This document shows positions 1 to 4,666 of a stretch of DNA of 8,308 bases, piece by piece. The DNA comes from an uncultured Bacteroidota bacterium. GTDB lineage: Bacteria; Bacteroidota; Bacteroidia; Chitinophagales; Chitinophagaceae. Position 1 is the first letter of the stretch; every line of letters starts with the position of its first letter. A program made the translations under genes and the position numbers. The stretch lies in assembly GCA_903847655.1 (NCBI GenBank), contig CAINEG010000145.1, positions 1-8,308 on the forward strand, read 5' to 3'. A model generated the notes under the pieces. The model did not search any database. It saw nothing but the letters and a program-made list of their open reading frames with translations, and was not told the DNA's origin.

Positions 1-579
1 GTGATGAACAAAAAAGTATTCAATGCAACCTATACCGAATATTTAACCAAACAAAATGGAACCAGTGCCTTTGTCACCAATTTTCAAAATGAAGCCAACA
101 ATATTGGTGATTTAAATAGGGTGTTTGTACTTACTTCCAACGGCACCGCATCGGCAAGTGAACTCATCATCAATAATTTAAAACCATTTATGGAAGTGAT
201 ACTCGTGGGGGACCATACTTATGGAAAAAATGTAGGCTCCTTTACCATCACCGATGATAAAAAAAGATGGAACTATGGGCTTCAACCCATAACTTTTAAA
301 ATTGCCAATTCTTTAGACCAATCTGATTATGGAACCGTGAATGGATTTTTACCCAATATTCAAGTGTCAGACAATGTATTGCCTTTTAAATTATTAGGAG
401 ACCCTGCTGAAACCCTATTGAGTAAGGCGCTCAATGTTATTGGACCTATTGCCTATAAAGCCAATAGTACGACCAACAGTCCAAAAATGATAGGTACATT
501 AATTCAATCAGAAGCCATTGGCGACAACCACAATTTAGACAAGCATGACATGTTTGGCCATCCACCAAAGCATCCATAA
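1..579 (+). CDS. S41 family serine protease, C-terminal part (5' end outside window)
   Basis: This is the C-terminal 192 residues of a tail-specific/C-terminal-processing peptidase (MEROPS S41). These are envelope serine proteases that use a Ser/Lys dyad to cleave proteins from their C-terminal side. Visible: a GTASASE motif with the nucleophile at Ser51 and TYGKNVG with the general base at Lys76 (numbered from position 1). The 25-residue spacing equals that of known Ctp/Tsp enzymes. It then continues through the family-typical GFLPNIQV and LGDPAETLL segments. The N-terminal PDZ region and any signal or lipoprotein peptide lie upstream of the window. The GTG/ATG codons at positions 1-6 are therefore probably internal, not the start. 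The last 16 residues form a His-rich tail (H177, H182, H187, H191). The gene is 61 bases from the next one and may or may not be co-transcribed with it. The family call is secure; the substrate is unknown. Confidence 0.93.
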   Translation: MMNKKVFNATYTEYLTKQNGTSAFVTNFQNEANNIGDLNRVFVLTSNGTASASELIINNLKPFMEVILVGDHTYGKNVGSFTITDDKKRWNYGLQPITFKIANSLDQSDYGTVNGFLPNIQVSDNVLPFKLLGDPAETLLSKALNVIGPIAYKANSTTNSPKMIGTLIQSEAIGDNHNLDKHDMFGHPPKHP

Positions 580-591
580 AATAATTCAATC

Positions 592-617
592 TTGACAATT
601 TGTTTTTAGTATCTTGG
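592..617 (+). promoter_or_regulatory. weak candidate promoter upstream of the VOC gene
   Basis: A TTG at 592-594 is followed by TATCTTGG at 610-617, which has one mismatch to the Bacteroidota -7 consensus TAnnTTTG. The 15-base spacing is shorter than usual for this phylum. Transcription would begin roughly 15-20 bases before the ATG at 641. Without it, the 641-2891 genes would depend on read-through from the protease gene. No terminator hairpin is visible between 580 and 640. Confidence 0.25.
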
Positions 618-640
618 AATTACAAAAAACGAATCGTACT

Positions 641-1090
641 ATGAAAACCATTTACACCCTGTTTTGTTTATTTTTTGCTTTAAACATACATGCACAAAAT
701 AAAACTACCAAAGTGCACATCAACCATACTGCGGTTTTTGTGATTGATATGAATAAAACGGCAGAATTTTATTCAAAAATTATTGGCCTCGAAACGATAC
801 CAGAACCATTTCATGATGGACAACATATTTGGTTTAAAACCGGAGAGCATAGTCAATTACATGTTATACAAGGCTCGACGCAAAAAAAAGAGTACTATAA
901 AAATCAACACACTTGTTATACCGAGCCTGATTTTAATGTATTTATTGCAAAATTAAGAGCAGCCAATTGGCCTTTTGAAGATGTCAGTGGAAATAAAAAT
1001 ACCATTACTACCCGCCCCGATGGCATCCATCAAATATGGTTGCAAGATCCAGATGGCTATTGGTTAGAAATCAACGACGATACTTATTAA
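641..1090 (+). CDS. exported VOC (glyoxalase/dioxygenase-fold) protein
   Basis: This 149-residue protein has a signal peptide (about residues 1-18, hydrophobic core TLFCLFFAL, cleavage likely after H-A before Gln19) followed by one vicinal-oxygen-chelate domain. Metal ligands by family position are His29 (INHTAV), His90 (QHTCY) and Glu143 (YWLEIND). This is the FosA/extradiol-dioxygenase style triad; His74 (QLHVI) sits where glyoxalase I has its fourth ligand. The DPDGYWLEI ending is classic for VOC proteins. I chose the ATG at 641 because it begins exactly at the signal peptide. An upstream TTG at 614 would add nine polar residues in front of it. The domain often works as paired modules, so a homodimer is likely. 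The reaction cannot be predicted: lyase, dioxygenase and thiol transferase members all share these ligands. Export is unusual for the family. Confidence 0.88.
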   Translation: MKTIYTLFCLFFALNIHAQNKTTKVHINHTAVFVIDMNKTAEFYSKIIGLETIPEPFHDGQHIWFKTGEHSQLHVIQGSTQKKEYYKNQHTCYTEPDFNVFIAKLRAANWPFEDVSGNKNTITTRPDGIHQIWLQDPDGYWLEINDDTY

Positions 1091-1121
1091 TTCAACATTT
1101 TAGAAATTTAAAAATAGTTTT

Positions 1122-2000
1122 ATGAAAAAAATTCAACTAGTTATTTTATTTATTTTTTCTTTTACCATCGGACTTTTTGCACAAGGTATAGTGAAAGAAA
1201 AACAAGTCATTAAAAGTGCTATTTTAAATAAAGAAGTACATTATTCTATTTACTTGCCAAGTGACTACAATACGAGTGAGCGCGCCTATCCGGTCACTTA
1301 TTTATTACATGGATACGGAGACGCAGATGATGGATGGATTCAATTTGGAGAAATCAATCGTTTGGCAGATGAAGGTATCGCCAATGGTAAAATGCCTCCA
1401 ATGATTATTGTTACCCCGGATGGATTTACCAGCTTTTACATTAATGCAGCAGATGGATCGATGAACTATGAAGATTTTTTCATCAAAGAATTAATTCCGC
1501 ATATTGAAAAAACATATAAAGTAAAAGCTGAGCGAAAATACAGAGGCATTGCAGGTCTTTCCATGGGTGGTTATGGGGCTTTGATTTATGCTTTAAAATA
1601 TCCTAATTTATTTACTGCGGCGGCTCCTTTAAGTGCCGCTGTTTGGACAGATAATGACATTGTGAACTTACCTGAAAATATGTACAATACCTTATTTGGA
1701 AGCGCCATGGGTAGCAATTTAAAAGGAAAAGAAAGATTAACTGCTTCTTGGATGGCCAATAGTCCAATGGGCATCATTGAGAAAAAAACATTAAAGGAAT
1801 TGTCTACTGTAAAATATTGGATTGATTGCGGAGACGATGATTTTTTAACCATAGGCAATGCAGAATTACATATCGCCTTGACCAATAAGAAAGTACCACA
1901 TGAATTTAGAATGAGGGACGGTAGTCATAATTGGACTTATTGGAGAACAGGCATCATTGATGCACTTTCTTTTATTGGAGATAACTTTCGTCAAAAATAA
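1122..2000 (+). CDS. exported esterase, CE1/putative-esterase (esterase D-like) family
   Basis: This 292-residue alpha/beta hydrolase has an N-terminal signal peptide (residues 1-20, ending LFA before Gln21), so it is predicted to act in the periplasm or outside the cell. The PF00756 architecture is complete. It has an oxyanion-hole strand YLLHGYGD (60-67), the nucleophile elbow GLSMGG with Ser147, the acid in CGDDDFL (probably Asp240) and the catalytic His269 in DGSHNW, followed by the usual WTYWR. This family includes feruloyl and acetyl esterases, S-formylglutathione hydrolase and mycolyltransferases. Export and the GSHNW-xxWR end favour an esterase acting on carbohydrate or other acyl esters. 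No carbohydrate-binding module is present. It follows the VOC gene by 31 bases and precedes the asparaginase gene by 6, so an operon is likely. The ATG is preceded by TAGTTTT with no Shine-Dalgarno. The substrate is not deducible. Confidence 0.9.
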   Translation: MKKIQLVILFIFSFTIGLFAQGIVKEKQVIKSAILNKEVHYSIYLPSDYNTSERAYPVTYLLHGYGDADDGWIQFGEINRLADEGIANGKMPPMIIVTPDGFTSFYINAADGSMNYEDFFIKELIPHIEKTYKVKAERKYRGIAGLSMGGYGALIYALKYPNLFTAAAPLSAAVWTDNDIVNLPENMYNTLFGSAMGSNLKGKERLTASWMANSPMGIIEKKTLKELSTVKYWIDCGDDDFLTIGNAELHIALTNKKVPHEFRMRDGSHNWTYWRTGIIDALSFIGDNFRQK

Positions 2001-2006
2001 ATAAGC

Positions 2007-2498
2007 ATGTCTGCAGCAATTAAAGTGTTTATTACTGGGGGGACATTTGACAAAGAATACAACGAACTAAATGGGACCTTGTATTTTAATGAAACACATT
2101 TGTTTGAAATGCTCACCCTGGGTAGAAGTAGGTTGGATTTATCCATTCATACTTTAATGCTAAAAGATAGTTTAGACTTTGAAGAGGCAGATAGGCAGTT
2201 GATTGCCAATGCTTGCAATGAAACAACTGCAAGCAAAATTTTAATTACACATGGCACCGATACCATGACCAATACCGCCTCTTATTTGTCTAAACATTGT
2301 CCTAATAAAACTATTGTGTTAACAGGGGCCATGGTGCCCTATAAATTTGGTAGTTCTGATGGAATGTTTAATTTAGGGAGTGCGCTTGCTTTTGTTCAGG
2401 TTTTACCTATTGGTGTTTTTATTGCCATGAATGGGAAAATATTTGAAGCAGGCAAAGTAACCAAAAATACCAACAGAGGAGAATTTGAAAATATATAA
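2007..2498 (+). CDS. single-domain asparaginase-like protein (N-terminal domain only)
   Basis: This 163-residue cytoplasmic protein matches only the N-terminal catalytic domain of L-asparaginases (normally about 320-340 residues). Visible: ITGGTFDK with the nucleophile-type Thr13, KDS at 53-55, HGTDTM with Thr84/Asp85, LTGAM at the next strand, and the SDGMFNLGSA and AMNGKIFEAGKVTKN segments. It lacks the Lys that pairs with Thr84/Asp85 in E. coli AnsB (Lys162); the corresponding stretch reads AFVQVLPIG. It also lacks the whole C-terminal domain that completes the active site between subunits. It ends with an ordinary stop, and a DoxX gene starts 27 bases later, so no remnant of a C-terminal half exists downstream. 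From memory, short asparaginase-domain proteins of about 160 residues with the same VQ-LP-GV-IAMNG signature occur in other bacteria. I therefore read it as an intact member of that group. Whether it hydrolyses asparagine is doubtful. It starts 6 bases after the esterase stop. Confidence 0.83.
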   Translation: MSAAIKVFITGGTFDKEYNELNGTLYFNETHLFEMLTLGRSRLDLSIHTLMLKDSLDFEEADRQLIANACNETTASKILITHGTDTMTNTASYLSKHCPNKTIVLTGAMVPYKFGSSDGMFNLGSALAFVQVLPIGVFIAMNGKIFEAGKVTKNTNRGEFENI

Positions 2499-2525
2499 TT
2501 TATTATCAAACCAAAAAATATAGTA

Positions 2526-2891
2526 ATGAAAACAACTAAGATTATTTATTGGATCACCACAACTATTATTTGCTTATTTGCTTCTACAGCTATTTTTATG
2601 AATTCAAAAATGGCCATTGATGGAGCCACCCACTTGGGCATACCTCGTTACCTTGGCATAGAAGTAAGTATTGGACAACTGATAGGTTTGGTCTTATTAA
2701 TTGTTCCTGCAGTGCCTGCTAGGTTTAAAGAATGGGCCTATGTTGGTTTTGGCATCATGTACTTAACTGCGGCTAACGCACATATTTCGGTGGGTGACCC
2801 CATGGGCAATACCATCATGGCCATCGTGTTTTTTGGCTTATTGTTAGTTTCTTATACCAGCTTTCATAAATTAGAAGCCGCTAAAAAATAG
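2526..2891 (+). CDS. DoxX-like four-helix inner-membrane protein
   Basis: This 121-residue integral membrane protein has four predicted helices at about residues 5-25, 46-63, 69-89 and 95-112. The layout and length fit the DoxX-like family (PF13564). Typical features are the polar loop with HLGIPRYLG after helix 1, the PAVPARFKEWAY turn between helices 2 and 3, and a conserved His86 region (ANAHISVGD) before helix 4. DoxX relatives take part in quinone- or redox-linked membrane functions in some organisms, but this subgroup has no settled role. The gene is last in the 641-2891 group, 27 bases after the mini-asparaginase, and is closed by a terminator 20 bases after its stop. The ATG has an A-rich leader and no Shine-Dalgarno. 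Confidence 0.85.
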   Translation: MKTTKIIYWITTTIICLFASTAIFMNSKMAIDGATHLGIPRYLGIEVSIGQLIGLVLLIVPAVPARFKEWAYVGFGIMYLTAANAHISVGDPMGNTIMAIVFFGLLLVSYTSFHKLEAAKK

Positions 2892-2910
2892 CTAGCAATA
2901 ATTTTTTAGA

Positions 2911-2942
2911 TGCCATCTCCCATCAAAGAGATGGCATTTTTT
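2911..2942 (+). terminator. intrinsic terminator after the DoxX-like gene
   Basis: A perfect 9-bp stem (TGCCATCTC at 2911-2919 pairing with GAGATGGCA at 2928-2936) closes an 8-base loop. Six T follow immediately (2937-2942). There is no A-run on the left side, so it works in the + direction only. It separates the 641-2891 group from the sigma-factor unit. Confidence 0.9.
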
Positions 2943-3038
2943 ATGCTTGCCCTATACGGAAAGCTTTGAAATTGCTAAATATATAGTTTGCTTAAAATCT
3001 TAAGCGAGTTCACGAAGTATTGTCTAAATTAGCATTCT
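2943..3038 (+). promoter_or_regulatory. upstream region of the ECF sigma unit with candidate -7 element
   Basis: These 96 bases between the terminator and the sigma ATG must carry the unit's promoter if it is transcribed alone. The best -7-like match is TATAGTTTG (2982-2990), one base longer than TAnnTTTG. A TTTG at 2965-2968 lies upstream of it but is spaced short. A second, weaker candidate is TAAATTAG (3025-3032), which would give an almost leaderless message. The inverted repeat at 2990-3005 begins at the last base of the first candidate, a position suited to an operator or a 5' hairpin. An autoregulatory ECF-type promoter is possible but not recognisable. Confidence 0.35.
2990..3005. repeat. 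6-bp inverted repeat with 4-base spacer upstream of the sigma gene
   Basis: GCTTAA (2990-2995) and TTAAGC (3000-3005) are perfect inverted copies around AATC. Flanking bases can extend the pairing on RNA through G-U pairs (T2989/G3006, T2988/A3007, T2987/G3008). It is either a dimeric-regulator site or a short hairpin in the leader of the sigma message. It is too AT-rich and lacks the T-tract needed for a terminator. Confidence 0.5.
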
Positions 3039-3581
3039 ATGTCAAGCGACCAAGAGCTTATTATACAATTTCAGCAAACCATCGACAAAGAAGCGGTCTT
3101 TACTCAACTCATGCGCAAGCATCAGCAAAAAGTCTATTATCAAATCAAAAGAATGGTCTTGGAACACGCAGATGCAGATGACATCGCTCAATTAGTTTGG
3201 ATTAAGGTTTGGAATAAATTAGATGGGTTTAAAATGGAAAGTGAGTTCACCACCTGGTTATTCCGCGTTGCTTACAATGAAACATTGAATTATCTGCAAA
3301 AACAAAAAAAGCAGGGAAGCAGGCTGTCCAATGATGATTTATTCGTTTATGAAAATGCCTCCGCCAGCACCGACGAACCAAAAACTACCGAAATTCAGAT
3401 TGCCTTGGACAGCGCCATTAAACAACTGCCTGAAAAACAAAGAATTGTGTTTATGTTAAGGTATTTTGACAGTTGCGAGTATGAAAAAATAGCAGCCATG
3501 ATGGGTACCACTGTTGGGGGCGCCAAAGCCAATTTTCATCAAGCCGTAAAAAAAATTGAGCGATTTGTCAAAAAGCTTTAA
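3039..3581 (+). CDS. ECF-type RNA polymerase sigma factor
   Basis: This 180-residue sigma-70 family, ECF group protein has only the two essential domains. Sigma-2 covers about residues 20-90, with the core-binding stretch DADDIAQLVWIKVWNKL at 45-61 and the -10-recognition helix FTTWLFRVAYNETLNYL at 70-86. A charged linker (about 90-117) follows. Sigma-4 covers about 118-178, with LPEKQRIVFMLRYFD and a helix-turn-helix around EYEKIAAMMGTTVGGAKANFH that reads the -35 element. The size is normal and there is no C-terminal extension. It heads a three-gene unit, 33 bases before a one-TM protein and followed by a secreted Spy-like protein, bounded by terminators on both sides. That arrangement fits an envelope-signal sigma held by a membrane anti-sigma factor. 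Its regulon, and whether it autoregulates, cannot be seen. Confidence 0.95.
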   Translation: MSSDQELIIQFQQTIDKEAVFTQLMRKHQQKVYYQIKRMVLEHADADDIAQLVWIKVWNKLDGFKMESEFTTWLFRVAYNETLNYLQKQKKQGSRLSNDDLFVYENASASTDEPKTTEIQIALDSAIKQLPEKQRIVFMLRYFDSCEYEKIAAMMGTTVGGAKANFHQAVKKIERFVKKL

Positions 3582-3614
3582 ACTTTAACACCTATAGACC
3601 ATCCAATTAAAACA

Positions 3615-4085
3615 ATGAAAATGCAGACAGACAAGGATTTACTAAAGCAGGACCAGCAATGGGTTGAATCTATGATAGAAAAAGATCATTTGAATCGATT
3701 TAATTCAACCAATACGGATGCGCCAATTAATTATTTTGAATCTTTCCCAGATAGATTGATGCAGCGTATTCAAATGGAGAAAAATAATCATACAAAACCT
3801 TCCTTGTTTAAAATATTTTTTTTACAGCCCTATGCAAAAATTGCTGTAGCTGCTGCTTTTATTTTGGTTGTTGCAGGTGCCTATTTATGGAACACGGCCA
3901 ATAAAGCAAAATTTGAAACTGTTTCTATTCAAGAGATTTCGATAGATGAAATGAAAAGTTATGTCAGCAACAATGAAGCCATTGCAGAATTAGATTACGA
4001 CTATGTAATAAAAAAAGAAAATGCTTCACTTGAAAAATTAAGAGAATCTGAAATTAAAGAAATACAAAAAGCAATCATTCAATAA
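3615..4085 (+). CDS. single-pass membrane protein, putative anti-sigma factor
   Basis: This 156-residue protein has a cytoplasmic N-terminal part (about 1-73), one membrane helix (about 74-93, AKIAVAAAFILVVAGAYLW) and a short periplasmic part (94-156) rich in acidic residues and Lys. The N-terminal part contains NYFESFPDRLMQRI (39-52), a motif I associate with Bacteroidota proteins encoded next to ECF sigma factors. By position and topology it is the best anti-sigma candidate: the N-terminus would hold the sigma and the periplasmic part would meet the sensor. It has no Cys at all, so it is not a zinc-binding (HxxxCxxC) anti-sigma factor, and no RskA-like domain is evident. It starts 33 bases after the sigma stop and ends 6 bases before the Spy-like gene, so the three are almost certainly co-transcribed. 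An alternative ATG two codons in makes no difference to the topology. The function is inferred from context. Confidence 0.7.
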   Translation: MKMQTDKDLLKQDQQWVESMIEKDHLNRFNSTNTDAPINYFESFPDRLMQRIQMEKNNHTKPSLFKIFFLQPYAKIAVAAAFILVVAGAYLWNTANKAKFETVSIQEISIDEMKSYVSNNEAIAELDYDYVIKKENASLEKLRESEIKEIQKAIIQ

Positions 4086-4091
4086 TTTTAT

Positions 4092-4559
4092 ATGAAAAGA
4101 ATATTTCTATTAGGCTTATTTGGTTTACTATTGATGAATGCCTACGCGCAACCTCGTCCAAATCGAAGACCTCCGCCACCGCCACCACCAGAAGATGACC
4201 AAGAAATGTTTGAAAGAAGAGGTCCTCGGATGCAAGGAGAAGACAGAAAAGATCGCAAAGAACGTATTGAGGTTTTTAAAATTCAATTCATTACTGAAAA
4301 GCTAGAATTAACTCCTAGCGAAGCGGAATCCTTTTGGCCAATCTATGAGCAATACAATAAAGCAATCAAAGAGATTGTCAAAACTAAATCCGAAGATGAA
4401 ATCTTATTTCAAGAAGCCATCTTAGTAGCTAGAAAAAAGTACAAAACCGATTTAAAGCCTATTTTAAAATCGGATGACAGAGTCAATGATGCTTTAAAAA
4501 TAGAAAGGGAATTCTTAAATAAAATTCGCTTTGAAATGAATAAAAGAAGAGGTTTTTAA
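4092..4559 (+). CDS. secreted Spy/CpxP-like protein, putative sensor of the ECF sigma unit
   Basis: This 155-residue protein has a signal peptide (1-19, ending NAYA before Gln20). A Pro/Arg-rich stretch follows with seven consecutive prolines (27-33), then an acidic and basic linker (34-58). The rest is an all-helical domain (about 59-155) with FITEKLELTPSEAESFWPIY (66-85). The LTPxEAxxFWPxY signature is a diverged LTxxQ motif as in Spy, CpxP, ZraP and CnrX. Bacteroidota homologues are often labelled 'sensor of ECF-type sigma factor'. The helices are rich in Lys/Glu and there are no Cys or His, so a metal site like that of CnrX or ZraP is unlikely. Sensing of misfolded protein or envelope stress is more plausible. 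It is the last gene of the sigma unit, 6 bases after the anti-sigma candidate. The family call is good; the sensor role is inferred. Confidence 0.78.
   Translation: MKRIFLLGLFGLLLMNAYAQPRPNRRPPPPPPPEDDQEMFERRGPRMQGEDRKDRKERIEVFKIQFITEKLELTPSEAESFWPIYEQYNKAIKEIVKTKSEDEILFQEAILVARKKYKTDLKPILKSDDRVNDALKIEREFLNKIRFEMNKRRGF
4170..4190 (+). other. heptaproline tract in the Spy-like protein
   Basis: Seven Pro codons in a row (residues 27-33) lie eight residues after the signal-peptide cleavage site. The codons are mixed (CCT, CCG and CCA), so this is not a simple slippage-prone repeat. Runs this long are known to stall ribosomes unless EF-P acts. In the mature protein the tract would form a stiff extended arm ahead of the helical domain. 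Confidence 0.9.
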
Positions 4560-4581
4560 TAAAAAATGCTCCTTTGCTCCC

Positions 4582-4620
4582 AAAAGCGCCCCTAGTAACC
4601 ACTAGGGGCGCTTTTATTTT
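4582..4620 (+). terminator. strong intrinsic terminator after the sigma unit
   Basis: A perfect 15-bp stem (AAAAGCGCCCCTAGT at 4582-4596 with its complement at 4601-4615) closes a four-base AACC loop. The U-side is the stem's own TTTT followed by ATTTT. It begins 22 bases after the Spy-like stop. The A-run on the left arm also gives a short T-run on the - strand, but no convergent gene exists here. Confidence 0.93.
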
Positions 4621-4666
4621 ATAGCTTAGTTTTCGTATATTACAGATTATAATTAAAAATATTTTT
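4621..4666 (+). promoter_or_regulatory. leader/promoter region of the M20 peptidase gene
   Basis: These 46 AT-rich bases between the strong terminator and the ATG at 4667 must hold the promoter of the downstream hydrolase unit. The only -7-like string is TATATTAC (about 4637-4644), which has two mismatches to TAnnTTTG. No matching -33 TTG lies at the usual distance outside the terminator stem. The ATG is preceded by ATATTTTT, with no Shine-Dalgarno. Confidence 0.3.

Noticed and set aside
1..6. GTG/ATG at the left edge as the true start of the S41 gene
   Set aside because: The sequence begins inside the peptidase domain and the frame has no stop before position 1. The family always has a longer N-terminal part.
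614..640. TTG start giving nine extra N-terminal residues to the VOC protein
   Set aside because: The extra residues are polar and precede a complete signal peptide that begins with its own ATG at 641, so the ATG is much the better start.
1586..1885. 99-codon open frame on the - strand
   Set aside because: It lies fully inside the CE1-like esterase gene, which has all its catalytic motifs. The - strand product shows no domain or leader and is a shadow.
2007..2525. Mini-asparaginase as a frameshifted or truncated pseudogene
   Set aside because: No asparaginase C-terminal sequence occurs in any frame after 2498, the next gene starts within 27 bases, and conserved motifs continue to the last residues, as in other short asparaginase-domain proteins.
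2990..3005. The inverted repeat as a terminator
   Set aside because: The stem is AT-rich, only 6 bp, and lacks a following T-tract. A proper terminator already lies at 2911-2942.
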